Positions 23,936 to 37,270 of a DNA stretch of 64,000 nucleotides are shown here, piece by piece. Each line of letters begins with the position of its first letter. Within the stretch, counting starts at the first letter, position 1. Below the pieces are notes generated by a model. It searched no databases, was not told where the DNA came from, and saw only the letters and a program-made list of their open reading frames with translations. The stretch spans positions 21,380,533 through 21,444,532 of the forward strand of contig CP137680.1 in assembly GCA_037976565.1 (NCBI GenBank). Direction: 5' to 3'. The DNA is from Mesocentrotus franciscanus (Eukaryota; Echinodermata; Echinoidea; Camarodonta; Strongylocentrotidae). The position numbers and the translations under genes are program-made.

Positions 23936-25209
23936 CAGTCTTTTTAGAGGCTATGATATGGCAAAGAGCGAATTTTATCCCAAACTCTGAACACAGTGCC
24001 CTTTAGTAATGTATGAAATTAATATATATTATGTTTTACTGTTTTTTTCATAATTGCTAGAGAAAGAATACTGAATTTTCAGATTTTACATTTGTTCTTA
24101 CTAGTTTCACATCAGCACTAGATATTTATATAATATTGGATGGCTTTGAGTGTGATACAAGAATATATTGCTCTCGCTAAGACAATATTAAGCCATGCAA
24201 TATTATTATTATCTAAATTAGTCTGACAAAGCGAAATAACAAAATTCGACTTACCTCGGTAAATATGGCTTTTTTTCCGGATATGATATCGATATGATAT
24301 CGATATCGATAGTTGAAGTTCCGTGAAGACTGAGCAATACGAAAACAATATTGGTCAGTCATCCAGGTACTGCGCTAAAGATATTGAATACACTGATTTA
24401 TTGTCCACTTCATTTACCACTTGGAAGCCTCATAACGAGTCAATCATTTTCATCTTGATACCTGCATAGTTGATCAATTACCCTTTGTACAGTATCATAT
24501 TCTTAGATTATGATGCAACTGCCACATGAATGTTTAGCTCTTGGAACTATTAAATTACAAATTTAGTCAACATTATCATCGATTACAAGAAAAGAAAAAC
24601 AGGGAGGGGGAATCAGTATTGAGTTAAATTCTTTTTACTCTCCATGAAAATCAAGATTTATCCTCTTCACTTTGAACACACTGTATGATATTGATTTTTC
24701 TTAATTTAATGTCTATTCATTTGTTAGTATACTAAGATGTATTTAAGAAGAATTCAGTAAAAAGTAAAACAAACAAAAAGTATCTTATCCAATAGTTTGA
24801 TTTAGTTAGGGGTATGCTGTGTTTATGTCTTGCCAAAAGTGATACATTATTTCATGAATGCAATTCAATGCTTTATTCCAATTCCATGTCCCCATGCACT
24901 GTCTTTTGCGTAGCTAGGAAAGCCTTAGAGAGTGCACCAGCCTGCATTGGGGGTGATTTATTGCATCTTGAATTGGGCTAATTGGGAAGGCCACATCTAT
25001 CAGCCCATTAGGGGGCCACTATAAACACCAAACCCCTCTATGTTATTACGTGTGATTGATTGAGAAAGGCGTGTGTTTGCACTCCTAAAGAGGTGGTTCA
25101 ACTTGAGATGGAACGCTAAAACCCTCGTTAGAAAAGCCTCGTTAGAAAAGCCGGAAGAGTTTGATACATCGGCCACCGGGAATGTACATGACAAGTGCTG
25201 TGAATTATA

Positions 25210-25280
25210 AAAGAACATGCCATGAGCACCTGAGCTTGCAAATACCGGCGCTATATAAGACATCAATATTATTATTATTT
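25210..25280 (+). mobile_element. SINE/LINE 3'-tail fragment
   Basis: ACCGGCGCTATATAAGACAT followed by an (ATT)n run matches the tail type of the SINE at 5143-5430. The upstream body is not recognisable. Confidence 0.6.
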
Positions 25281-26129
25281 GACGTTTCAGATGATTTGAA
25301 CTTGAAAACATCTAAATGGAAAAAAGAAGCTGTTTAACATTTTGGGGACTTAGTGAGCACCTTGCATGGGTGATATAAGAGCTATTGAGGTATCCAGTAT
25401 TATTACTTCAGATAAACAATATAAATAAATGCTGGATATCAATTTTTCTTTGAGGATTATTTATGACATTTACCTACGGTCCGTAAAACGAAAAAGATTA
25501 CAAAAGACGGAAATTAACTTAACAGAAAAATGTTGTATTGTTGAAAATGTGACATTAATTCCTGACTGCTTAGAAAGTTAAATATGCTCTGGAGAGTTAT
25601 TGAAATTGTCTAACATTGATATTTGCCTTTCTATAATTACTTGATTTGCAATGAAATTGTTAAACCAGTTTGATACCAACTACATGTAACTCAATCAGGT
25701 TTTAAACAGAAAAAAAGGGGGATCCATCTGTGCATTCACTTCAGTTCACTCTAAGTTTATTCCAATTTCCAAGCATGCACCCCAATTCCCACATGCCAAT
25801 AGATCATGGTAAATTTTCATTGCAATGCACAGGCAGTTCATATACATGCTATACAGCCACGGTATATCATATGAATTCATGCTCGAATAGGCTTTGGTAT
25901 GTATTTATGCGCATTTCCAATTAGGGGGAAACAATTTCATACTCCAAGGAATATTGAAGAGGATTTTGCATCCTCCTTATTATAAGAGAGAGTCGTGGGA
26001 GAAAAGCAATATCTGTGAAAAGAAATTCATAAATGGAGTACTAGTAAGTAACTGACAGTGGCAGGGGTTTTAAGTTTCTAACAGTCGACCGAGTTCTCAC
26101 TTGATGGTGAGTTGTTTTTGCCCTCTGTG

Positions 26130-26148
26130 TGTGTGTCTCTCTCTCTCC

Positions 26149-26186
<38 letters not shown>

Positions 26187-26719
26187 GAATCGTGGGAGTA
26201 TAATTTCTCTCTTGAACTCATTCTGTTTCAACTCCTTGCTTTCCTTCATGAATGAACATGTATTATTGTATTCTTATTTTCTCTTGCTCTCTTTAACTAC
26301 CTATCATCTGTATGTTGTTTAATTTTTTCCCCTTCCCCTTTCTCTTTTCCAATGTTCTCGCTTTCCCCTGTTTTTACTACTTTTCCTCTGTCTTTTTTTC
26401 TCACTTACTCCCACTTTTATCTCTGTCTTCAATCTTCCCTGTCTCTCCTCTAATTCTCGTCCTTACCCCTCCCCCTTCCCCTCCCCCTCTTTCTCCCCTC
26501 TTTTTCTCAACTCCCTTTTTTGTTTACATATTATCTTTCCCGTTACATTCCTCCATCTCCCCCCTTTCTCCCCATTTCATTACCATTTTCAGCATGCTTT
26601 CCTCTTTTCTCCTCTTTTCTCCTCTTACTTTTCATCCATATGTCTACGTATCCAATACTGTTCTTTTTGATAGCTATATTTTTATGATTATCATTGCCAT
26701 TTTACCAGCCCCCCCCCCT

Positions 26720-26753
<34 letters not shown>

Positions 26754-26819
26754 CACATGTATAATTATTTTCTTCCTATGAAGGATGTATCATTACATTA
26801 ATCAAAAGATGATGCTGAT

Positions 26820-26854
<35 letters not shown>

Positions 26855-26935
26855 TCTTCCCCCTTCTCTCTCTGTCTCTCTCTTGCTCCATTTTGCCTCA
26901 TATTTCTCTCTCTTTCCATTCCCCTTACCCTCCAC
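26130..26935 (+). repeat. Pyrimidine-rich tract with (CT)n cores
   Basis: Pure CT runs lie at about 26134-26184, 26720-26745 and 26818-26880, joined by 500 bp that is mostly C and T. The 150-residue + frame at 26312-26764 is a low-complexity Phe/Leu/Ser/Pro translation and is not called as a gene. Confidence 0.9.
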
Positions 26936-27864
26936 GCAACCCCATGAACCCTCCTCGTATCATCAGAACTTTCCCCTCTCTGATGATAATTGCCTTCCAA
27001 TTTGCTGCAGCTCTTTATCATCCGATACGATGACCCTTTTTTCCAATAACATTATGATATTGTTTTAACCAATGTCATTCAGCTCCAGTCAGATTCAATC
27101 TAATCAGGATTCAACCTTAACCCTTTCTATACCAACGGAATATAATCGGTCATCAAAAGTCTTTCCAGACTTAAATTTGGGATTTTACTTCTTAGTTTTT
27201 TTGTTAAATTTGGCATTCAGTACTTTACAGGGACATAACTTTTACAGTTTATGTACTTCTTATCTCTCTTGGCATGAATTTGTTTTCTTCTTCTTGCTTT
27301 CAGGTCAATTTTGTAGTATATGTAGGTTGATTGTATCTTCTTCCTACAGTATGGCAGGGTTTAAATATGGAATTAAATTGGTCACTGAACCAAAATGAAA
27401 ATTTTCTAGTGTCCATAGAATAGAATGTATTTTCGGTATTTCATTTGTGAGCAATACCTATTCAGTCCATGTATGATATAACTTGCTTGAAGCAAAGCAA
27501 AGAAATGTCATGTTTCCCTCCTTGCAGGTTTTTCTTTTTCCTTTTAATATAAAACTTTAAGAGGATTTATCTGTGGCATTATAAGTAAATGGTTTATACA
27601 TGAACACGATTTATCAAATGTGCTTAAGCTGCCCTTAAGCATTACAAACACTAAGCACGCACTCAACAGTGATGATATTAATTCAATTTTATTTTTGGTG
27701 CGCATCCTTTGACTATTATGATTAATGGTAATTAGAATGATATCCAGAATAGCATTTTTGTTTCATAAATTAAATACTACTTAGTGTTTCTTGATCTGTA
27801 AACATTGAATTCCTATACAAGAAGCCCTACATTCTAATCTCACTAATGCAGACAACCTCAACCC

Positions 27865-27866
<2 letters not shown>

Positions 27867-27932
<66 letters not shown>

Positions 27933-27935
27933 ACT
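27867..27935. repeat. (CT)n microsatellite
   Basis: About 30 CT units with a single T interruption, passing into CTCA repeats. Confidence 0.95.
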
Positions 27936-28888
27936 CACTTATTCTGTCTCTAGTTATCTTCTCCCTATGAACGATATTTTCATATATTAATCAAAACATG
28001 CTGCTGATTTAAGACAGCATATCAACATTTTGTGGAGCTTTATTAAATAGGGCAACCATTATACATCTTGTTCTTAGCAGATTAGAGCCTTGAAAAGGAG
28101 TCAACCCTGTTAATGAGATAAACATATTGGTGAAAGTTTGAGCAGTATCCGGTTAAAAATAGGCAGCTTATGATTTTTTTGAAGTTGTCATCAGCGAAAC
28201 ACAAATTGGCAACACTGATGTATCTTGCAATCTCCTGCCCAATTTGATTTGTACTGAAAGTTGTATAAACTTCATTTTCTTAGTTATTGATGACGGAATA
28301 GTTGTGTTTCATACAGGGATTGTATTTAAACATATTTACAGTAATTATATTTAGGTTAAAAAAAAAAAATCAGCTTTCTTATTTTTAATTGCTTTTTGCT
28401 CGAAATTACACTGACCTGTTTCTCTCATATTTCTGCTTGTATTAAAACCAACTTGATATCAAGATGAACTTCCCTTTTAACATGCTGACTACTGAATTGT
28501 CTCATTACCACAGACTTAATTCAGTGACCACCAAGTTTTTGTAGGCAGTGGGTGAAAAAAAAGACATAACAGTTTCATATCAGCATTAGATATCAGCTGA
28601 TCAGATATATGTATAGTTTTACACAGAACAGATGAGAGAGAAGTGGTGAGAGCTGATGTCACTTTTTATTTTAAGAGTGATTATCCTTAAAATGTTGAAT
28701 AAAGGAATTTGAGCTTTATGTCTTTTATGACAATGACAACAAATATGATCATCATAACTTTTGCTAATTAAAGTAGGAGTAATAATTATAACTGGCATGT
28801 CAGCATTTTAATAAAATAAACTAAGAACAGCGGTACATAATCTCATAAAATTTTATTTCTTGTCTTTTTTTAACATTTTTTCTTACAG

Positions 28889-28963
28889 CTTGAGAAACAG
28901 ACCAATTCTGAATGCTGTACACTCCTGGTGGTTTCAGAAGATGCAAATGAACTATTCTGTCAG
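28889..28963 (+). CDS. PDE2A: PDE2A exon: GAF-A, first strands
   Basis: This is a 25-codon, phase-0 exon between TTTTTTCTTACAG and GTGAGT. It encodes LEKQTNSECCTLLVVSEDAN and then ELFCQ. The vertebrate PDE2A counterpart reads [20 protein letters not shown], so the CC-LL-VSED core of the GAF-A beta sheet is kept. It joins in frame after ..QLKVIRY of the previous exon. Because 75 bp is a multiple of three, skipping would keep the frame but remove two GAF strands. No start codon is expected here. Confidence 0.92.
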
Positions 28964-30121
28964 GTGAGTTATTTTTTTAATATTCTCCTTTTAGATATAT
29001 ATCGGCTGTATCATAGCTAGCTGCCATCAAAGGTGAAAGCTGATTTTGAGTTCTGGTGGGGGAAAACAAGAATGAAATTATCGTACACACAACTGTTCTT
29101 GAAACTTATAAGAACATGAACAAAACTGCCTAATAAATAAGAAATGTATTATTTGCTGAGTGATAAGCGAAAAAAGAAAAGGTGAGAATGACATGTTTGT
29201 TGGTATCACGATGACATACCTTGTCCCATATGTGCATATCCATGTTGGTGCTTTGTAGGGTATTTGGTTTACATCAATTTGTTTTTCTGTTAAATTCATC
29301 TGTATAATTTTGCAGGTCCATCAAATTTGAATATCCAGAATAGTGTCTACTGCATGATTCAATTTAGAGTGATTTTACCATAGTTTCGTATTTATAAGCA
29401 ACTTGCTTTACCAAAATGCAAGATTACCTTTAAAAGACCTCTACACATGGAGGGAGCGAGGTAAGCGCGGCGGCATGTTGAAATAAGGAGAGTGTTTGAA
29501 GACAAACTCCTTGCGTTGCAGCGCAGACAGCTGAGTATACTCGCTTGTCACACTCATCCTACTCACTGACCAATCACTCTCACACATTGGCGCGTAACAG
29601 CATCCACCTCACACTTCCCGTCTGTCCCAAGTAGACAGTTTTCGCAGCCGCGGGTCACTCCGCTGCAAGCGATATATCTGTTTTGGCAGTATGGGATAGC
29701 GCTGCCTTGACAGACCCGTCTGGAATGCCTCCAGATGGACTGTATTGAGAGGAAAAGAATGTATTCTGAAGATCCAATGCTTGCACATGTGAACATGAAT
29801 TGCAAATTATGTTTCCCTTAAGACCCTTTGCTTGATAAAGTTCATCTCCTATCCATTTTCATGCACATTATCAACTGTGCCTTTCCCAGTTACCTTTACG
29901 CCTACCGCACACTATACAATCTTCCTGCGATCCCATATTCAAAGAAATGGCAATGTTCATATCAAATGCTCTAGCTATGGCTAAGTCTTCCAAAATCGAA
30001 TTGTAGTCAGATCGTATAGGGTGACAAGGCCTTTAGTCTGGATAAACATGTCATTCTGATTATAACATTTCAGCTATTCAAGGATAGTTTAGAGATATCA
30101 TTAATGAAAAGACAGATATAC

Positions 30122-30171
30122 CACCATCACCACCACCACCACCACCACCACCACCACCACTACTACTACTA
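30122..30171. repeat. (CCA)n/(CTA)n microsatellite
   Basis: About a dozen CCA triplets are followed by four CTA triplets. Confidence 0.95.
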
Positions 30172-31096
30172 TAACAAAATTTGTATTTTAATGTAATTTG
30201 TAATTTTAATGGATGTAAACTATATTTCATTCTTGGTTTAAAAGGAAAGTACATCTACTAAACTTAGCTCTGAATATTTTCATGAAGAAAAGTGCCTGTT
30301 ATGGAATATAACATGCAAAAAATTACCTCAATATAATTTCAATAATGAAAAGCTTTTTTAAAATAAAAATAAGGGCCCATGATAAAGTGAAGGACCAGGT
30401 CGTAAAAATAATCCACTATAACAGTCAAAGGATCAATGCACCCTCGTAGTATTTATTTTTGTGCTCGTAATTTAATTACAATAGTCCGTCTTTTATTGAG
30501 TACTAGAAAAAGGACAGGTTCACAAGCAGTTCACATGTCATTTATAGTTTGCCTTTTTTTATTCTTTGATTGAATTTACTCCTCTGATTCCTCCTCTGTT
30601 GTTTACATAACCTCTCAAATCCTCCTCTTCATCCCCTACCCCCGCCCCCTTCCAGCCCCTTATCTTGTCCTTAATTCTTCTCTTGAAATTTGAGATATGA
30701 CGTCTTAAGTCGGCATCATTTCTTGATTAATTTAATGAAGTAGCCATCGTAGGAAGGAAATAATTAAAGAGAGAGTGGTATTATCTGTGTTAAGAGAGCG
30801 AGATTAGTAAGTAGGGCTTCTTCTATGATGGGTTCAGTTACAGGTTAAAAAAAGGCCGAGTCCAATTTCATTTATTCTTTATATACATGTATGTGTATGG
30901 TACACCGTATATTATTTTTGTTTGCATTTGAAGTGAAAATTGTGTATTTATATGAATCTTATATGGGGAAAAAAGGTGTTTTGTGGGAAGCTTTACAAGT
31001 GAGAAGAGGACTAATCAAAGTAAGATGAGAAGTAAATATCGCTTTAATCGGATCTTTTGTTAAAATTTTGTATTTTCATCTTCAATCTATTAAAAA

Positions 31097-31098
<2 letters not shown>

Positions 31099-31129
<31 letters not shown>
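31099..31129. repeat. Poly(T) run, 31 bases
   Basis: Uninterrupted T run. It could be the poly(A) tail of a minus-strand retroposon, but no body is recognisable beside it. Confidence 0.9.
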
Positions 31130-31132
<3 letters not shown>

Positions 31133-32398
31133 GTATTGCACATCGTGTGAGTGAGTATTTCATGTAATAGTGACTCTCTTTTGATGGGCTTTCCCACTTA
31201 AAATTTTATATCAAGGTAGATATCTTTTTCACATTTTGTAAAGAGTATGATACTTATGCCTAGGTTATGAAATCGTATTTAAATGCATATACAGAATAAC
31301 CTGGGCCACTGATATTCTTTGATTAGAAAATGGGTGTAGAATTTCAAAGTTAGAAATTATGGGATACTATTTTGTTACAAAAGCAAAAGTAACAAAGGTT
31401 GCCATATCCACTGTAGGTTTTCTCATGAGATTATGTTCATGATACCAGATTAGAAACTAAGTTATTCTGTAGTGGTTAAGATAAGGCTGTCACTTTCAAC
31501 ATGAGACGACCCTTGAGTTGATCATTAAAATAAATATGGCAATTCCAATATGTTTGTAACATGTCAGGAGCACAGTTTCCCATTGTTTCAAAACCCAACC
31601 CAACTTTCGTTTAATTATCTTTGATCATTAATCTTAATACCAGACCTTAAAGTCTGCTGTACTTAACTATGGCCTTGATTTTTGTTTAAAACAAAGTAAC
31701 ATTTTTCTCTCTACATTGATCAAAAGTGATGTAAACATCCCATTATAAAGCACTTGTACCTGTATGTTTCGATATGACAAATTTGTTGATAAATGTGTGC
31801 TGTTTCACTTTTAAATTAAATTTTGTGTTTGCCGTCATGTTGAAACTGCCACTCCTTCTATCCAAGCACTTTAATTAAAATCTCCAAGATATTCTCATAT
31901 TGGCTGATCAACTACTGTTTGTCTTATTGTCTGAGTCGGACAATTGGAGGTTGCGCTGTTAGACAGTCACCGGTAATGAGAAAGGATATGAAAAAATCAA
32001 TGGAAAAATGGTCATGTTTACTGAAAAGGAAGGTTTCGGGACAATAGAAATTAATTACAGGTCACCAAGTTCTACTATGAAAAAGCTTATTGGAATACAT
32101 GTCTCATATGGTTCTGTTGTATCAAAAGACTAATGTGCCAAATATTATTACATTTCATGAATTCTGATCTATTTTGATTGTATTTGTGGCTAGATTCACA
32201 GGTGGCATACATAACCCTTTATTTGCTACAGATTGAAATCCTAAACTGCCACATCATTTGGAGTAAATGTAACAAACACATTGTATGTATGACAAAGGTC
32301 GACTGTGGCGTTGCACTTTTTGTACTTTAAGTCGACCAAAGGAGGTTTAGAGTTGAGCATTGCACTCCCGTGATTTCGAAAAAATCCAGTGACATATC

Positions 32399-32782
32399 TT
32401 AAAGGCATCGTTTGACAATGTTAAATCTGAGATGCATGGCCCTACGTGTTATCAGTGTCTGTGATATGGTGTAATATTGAAGCCCTAAAAAAATTGCGCT
32501 TCAAAATGATCATGAAGTGCTTCAAAAAAGTAAAATTCTTTGAGTGACCGGTTTTACCATACTCATTTTCCCCAATAGACTGTAGTGTTATAAGAACCGT
32601 TGGGAAAATGGTTTTTGAAATTTCGAATTCCAATCATAAATATCTTGATAATAAGATGGGCGATCGGCTTGTAAAAGTCATGGGATTCCTGGCTGACCTA
32701 AAGTTTTATAATTATGATTGCAGCATGAGCTGAATCCAGGATTTTCTTTAGAATCTGAGACAAAAATACCCAATCCCTTTAA
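32399..32782 (+). mobile_element. TTAA-flanked MITE, family T2, copy 1
   Basis: It begins TTAAAGGCATCGTTTGACAA and ends ATCCCTTTAA, with TTAA at each border. The copy at 40625-41032 shares long blocks such as TCAGTGTCTGTGATATGGTG and GAGTGACCGGTTTTACCATA. Terminal inversion is short (TTAAAGG/CCTTTAA). It has no coding capacity and is probably a non-autonomous piggyBac-like element. Confidence 0.82.
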
Positions 32783-32939
32783 AGAAACTCTGAACCTTGA
32801 TATTTCCTTGAACTCTGTGAGAAAGGAGAGCTGTGCGAAGACAATTCCTCTAAATAGGTATAATGCATCATTGCACATAAAAGCTAATGCCAATGGCCAG
32901 GTCAGTACCAAAACAGCATATTAAAATGCATTTCATCTT

Positions 32940-33333
32940 TTAAAGGTATAGACCAGTTTTGGAAACGCCCCCCTCTCAAAAATTGAAATGGAAGCTCTTA
33001 TTACCAATCATGTGAAAGAATATGCTTTGACTAATACGTGATGATACAAATTTTGCCGGGAAACTGCCTACTAATTGATATATTTGGTAAATTATCATAT
33101 CGATCCGGACTGGATGGATATCGCAGTTGCGTATATAGTCCCATATACATCTTTCTGTGTACAGTGCTTGTAACTTTACCAAGACTGGGCCAAATTTCTT
33201 ATCATTTTGATGATTTCAGAACCTTGCAGTACACACCAATACCTATATGCTAGATGATCAACTTTTTCTGATCGATTCCACAACGTTTCTTTCACAATGC
33301 AATCGCATGACCAGAAATGGTCTATACCTTTAA
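32940..33333 (+). mobile_element. TTAA-flanked MITE, family T3, copy 1
   Basis: TTAAAGGTATAGACCAGTTT at the left mirrors TGGTCTATACCTTTAA at the right. Shared internal blocks with 49524-49918 (opposite orientation) and 59402-59805 include GTACAGTGCTTGTAACTTTA and TTTCTTATCATTTTGATGAT. Three copies with TTAA at both ends make this the best-supported family here. Confidence 0.92.
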
Positions 33334-34187
33334 CTCTTGGCCAGAATATTGACAGAGAATGCAGTAATGGTTATAGGAGAGACAATGAAACTAGTAACCG
33401 TGTGAAATTGGATGTAGGTAAGGATGGGATATGGTGTAGTAGACGCTCTTTATGAAAGTTCAAAACCCCAGGTGCGTTATATTTTATCTGCCATAGCGTA
33501 GAAATTAAAGGCCCAATCCATATACCCTCTTCCACTGCTTGCCTACTTGTATGGAGGAAATAGTTATACACTAATATCTAATTTAATGACATATCATAAA
33601 TGTATCTCTAGCTGTTTCCTAATTTGAGGAAATGCAAAAACCTACAAAATTAAATGCACAAAATGTGAATACAAAAATTAAAAGTACAAAATGCACAATT
33701 AGTATGTGAAAGATTGAACACTTAACTATCTTCTTTGGTAAGTGTTCCCCCAACATTTTCAAGCATCTATATTTAAGTAAACACAGGATTTACGTCTCTG
33801 CTCATCAAGTGCTTCTGTTTTTGGCCATGCTATTTTGGAAAGCAAAGCAAATACACCCACCGTCCTGCTCTAGCGGAGTGAGATTTGTGTGTGTATCGTG
33901 TCCAGAATTGTAATCGTCCCAATTGCCTAAACGCCGTAACCCGACTCCGCCATTAGTTTGGCACCTCCTTTATGTGTCCAACCTAAAAACATGCTTCAAG
34001 CATCAGGTGTGTTTACACTGCTTGAAAAAAGGTATTGACCGTGGCCTAGAATTGTTCACACTGTGAAGGTAATCTCATGTCTGGTTGTAAAGTCAAACAT
34101 CAAAACAAGCTTCGGAACTTTAACTTGAAATTTATTATCCAATAATAAACACACAACAATAGGTACAAACAGTTTTATACATTAACA

Positions 34188-34675
34188 TTAAAGAGTCTAT
34201 CCGATGAAAATACAACGTTTTATCAATGGAAAGCTGAATGAACATAGAATACAAATAAAAAGGAATTCAAAATATTTCCCTTTCAGTATTGCACAAAAGC
34301 GAATTAAAACCTTTTTTTCCGCACCTCTCCAAATTACAGGTCAACAGGGGTCAAATTTGCTGCAGTTACAGTGGTGACACCATATGTGCTCGCCTATATA
34401 CATGTAGCTGAGGCGATGAGCCGTGCTTAATTATTGCAAAGTCATTCTGAATATGCGTACTCCACATACGGTGATGTCATCAATTTGATAGCTAGAATTT
34501 AGGTCGACAACTCCCGATTTTCACAGCTTTAGATTTCGAGTTTTCAGAGAGCTGTTACTCGTCTAACAGGCACTAAAGTAGCATATAATTGGTATTGTTG
34601 TAATCTATGGCTTGTCAGCTTTCCTTTGATATATAATTCATCTATTTCATTTTTCACTTCGGACAGGGTCTTTAA
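34188..34675. mobile_element. TTAA-flanked MITE, family T4
   Basis: The left end TTAAAGAGTCTATCCGATGA pairs imperfectly with the right end CGGACAGGGTCTTTAA. Sub-terminal GGAAAGCTGA..ATAGA.TACAA motifs are also inverted, so the arms extend for at least 80 bp. It is a single copy in this window. Confidence 0.65.
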
Positions 34676-36353
34676 AGGATAAAAGGAACCAGTAAATAGC
34701 ATGAATGCCTTGAGCCTGGTACCTTCGAACATATGAAAAACACCATTTTAAATTTTTAAATGGGAATAAAGTTATTCTTGATTGTATGCTATATTAAACA
34801 TTTTAAAACTGAAAGCCTCTTAGAGTGAAAAACACCAACAGCGATATGTTCATATGGGACTGTGTACAAGTGTGGCCCCAACAACTCTGGCGTTATACAA
34901 AAATAATGTTTACAGTTGTGAGAAGGAATCAGAATCATACTATTGATTGTTTAATTGTGTTTAAAGAAATTTAACAAATGGATTTAAAGGGTACCTGAAA
35001 AATTTTCGTGCGTTAAAGATTTGTGAATTTTGCGAGTGGTTCAGTCTCGCGAAAGTTTGGTGCTGTTAAATAATTAAATCACAGCTAAACATAGCGCTGA
35101 TTTTTGCGATTGGCTATTAAAGCTTCTTGCTGTAAAAATGGCTGCTGTGTACAGTCGCCAAATTTTCTGGGTTTGCATTGGGCTTAAACAAGATTATATT
35201 GCAACCAAAAGGGGCATTTATCATGCACTTATTTGAAACATGATGATGATGATGTGTTGAGAAGTTTTTTTAAGAAGTGGGAACACCCCCTAACCATTAA
35301 CAGTATTGGTCAGGTTTGGAGAACGCATTTCCCCCTTGCTTGGAATGATAATCATTGCTCTGAGTGTATTGTAAGAGCAGAGGAGCCGAGATCTGACTGA
35401 AAGCGTTGACCGTAATGGTAGACGCCATCGTGTAGCCGTTGCACGCCCCTTGACATGCTAAATAAACACAGCCACAACATCATAACCCCCACCCCCCCCT
35501 TCCACCACTAACTCAATTACGGTTTTAACGTTTCCTCTACGGCCCACGAGAGGTGCTCTTAAGAGGCGTTTGTGGAACATAGTCAGGATTTCGGAAGGGG
35601 TAACCGCCCATCCATCAGACTCTTAGCATGACGCAGTCTCCGGGCTTCGATTAGACGTTTCTCCCACGTCATGTCGTCTCTATCGTCTTGTAATTCGATT
35701 TGAATATTTGTCTCTAAATGTATCCATTAGGCTGAATTGTGAAAGAATAACATCTACGTACATGTAGGTTACCCTTGAAAAATAGTTTCACATCGATGGA
35801 CGATTGATGTATGACGTGGATGAGTCGATGTCATAACTCAAATTGATTACTGCAATTCTCCATAAGCTACCCTTATTGTAAACAAGCTCTACCAACGCGT
35901 GTGGTTTAGTTGTTCTTATAAAATGCTCTGTATACTTGTATGAGTTGACTTGTGACCTTTTTAGTCCTAAACAGTAGTAATTCCATTTTAATTTATCTGA
36001 TTTTATTAAAATGTAGGCTGCACAGAGAATGTAGTGGTGTTCATTATAATGGCAGCCACCGAAATGAATAATAGATTAGGTGCACAATTCAGAATACTAA
36101 TATGGTGTGTGGTATTCACAAACAAGGCAATCAAGGTCGACCTTGAATCATCTGAAATTACAAATATAAATTTCATACAATATGTTTGGCTTTTTTGCCA
36201 TCGCAGTGAAATGGCTTATCCTTTCTTTGGTTATTACTTGAGTATAATTCATTTTCTATCATATTTGTTTGGGAAGTATGATTTATTTGAAGTTTTAAGA
36301 ATAGGCCCATTCACACAAAGAAAAATAAGAATTTAACCACAGTTCAATAGAAA

Positions 36354-36519
36354 AATGATGCATGTTTTCATTCCTTCATTATACAATCTATCTGCACTCG
36401 AGTTGCGGCTGTATGCATCTATCATATGAAGCCATTAGGCTCCCTACGATAGTTGCATAAACAGCCTCAACAAGAGCAGATTGATCCTGTAATGAACTAA
36501 TGAAAACATGCATCATTTG
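36354..36519. mobile_element. Hairpin MITE with arms of about 75 bp
   Basis: AAATGATGCATGTTTTCATT at the left is mirrored by AATGAAAACATGCATCATTT at the right. Pairing continues through the AATC.ATCTGC and GAGGCTGT.TATGCA.CTATC blocks nearly to the centre. Confidence 0.85.
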
Positions 36520-37228
36520 TTTTATACAACAACACTCCTAGATCCTTGTCATTTGTTATAAAAAGCATTCATTTACAGCTTGTTTCATGTCATTATCGCT
36601 GCCAAATAAATCCAAGTTTAATTGGCTTACTTTAGCATGCACACATAGATATGCACACTTACGGTAATCTCTAGATGCAGTGCTGCACAGGTATAGGCCC
36701 ACACACAGTATAAGCGCACTTACCTCTAGGCACACTACTGCGCATCGCATACTTAAAAATTGATGTACAGGCAGTACTGGAATCTATTGCAAGCGTTATC
36801 ATGAAAAAACGTGGCGTAGTCGTACGTAAATTTATCACACGTGACCGCATTTGACCAATCATTTGATTAGGATCTAGGAGTAAGTCGTATAAATCTCACT
36901 GATTTGCACCTATTCACCTTTGGGATATATTTGTATACACTCAATTTAAAAAGAAATTCTCACTTTCACGGTCATTCACAAAAATGAGTCATTTAGTGTG
37001 ATTTTGATCATGATCTCACTGATAAGTAAGCTTCTGATTTCTGATTAAAAGAAAAGGATTTTAAAATTTTACTACCGGTAATTGCTCTCTGTGTGTTAAT
37101 GGTCCTATCCATAAAAAAAATTACTGGATTATTTTATACATATGTTCCTTACAATTCCTGCAAAATATGCCTTGAACTCTGTTGTCTATGACTAACTTTG
37201 ATTATGATTTGTTGTCCTCTTTATACAG

Positions 37229-37270
37229 GTTATCGGAGAGAAGGTTCTTGAAGAAGAAGTCAGATTCTTG
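37229..37270 (+). CDS. PDE2A: PDE2A small exon: GAF-A middle (14 codons)
   Basis: A 42-bp phase-0 exon lies between the acceptor CTTTATACAG and the donor GTGAGT. Its translation VIGEKVLEEEVRFL matches vertebrate PDE2A VIGDKVLGEEVSFP. It follows ..ELFCQ of the previous exon, as in the family (SCKVIGDKV). The identity is secure despite the small size because sequence, order and phase all agree. It is short enough for automated gene finders to miss. Confidence 0.9.

Larger units (their letters stand above)
17241..28888 (+). other. PDE2A: PDE2A intron (11.6 kb) after the 17079-17240 exon
   Basis: It has a GTAAGT donor and a TTTTTTCTTACAG acceptor. It contains a CCCTAG tract, the 450-bp foldback, a MITE, a tandem pair, the LINE fragment, a degenerate array at 22680-23935, a SINE tail and CT microsatellites. 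I see nothing recognisable in about 18800-20240, 20430-21150, 23940-25200, 25290-26120 and 27940-28880. Confidence 0.85.
28964..37228 (+). other. PDE2A: PDE2A intron (8.3 kb)
   Basis: The donor is GTGAGT and the acceptor is CTTTATACAG. It holds a CCA microsatellite, a 31-base T run, three TTAA-flanked MITEs and a hairpin element. A GC-richer unique patch at 29440-29780 and another at 35300-35700 have no recognised function. I see nothing in about 29800-30110, 30180-31090, 31140-32390, 33340-34180 and 34680-35290. Confidence 0.85.

Noticed and set aside
26312..26764. 150-residue plus-strand ORF
   Set aside because: Low-complexity Phe/Leu/Ser/Pro translation of a pyrimidine-rich tract.
31099..31129. 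Processed pseudogene or retroposon tail
   Set aside because: No body with similarity to any gene or repeat could be recognised next to the T run.
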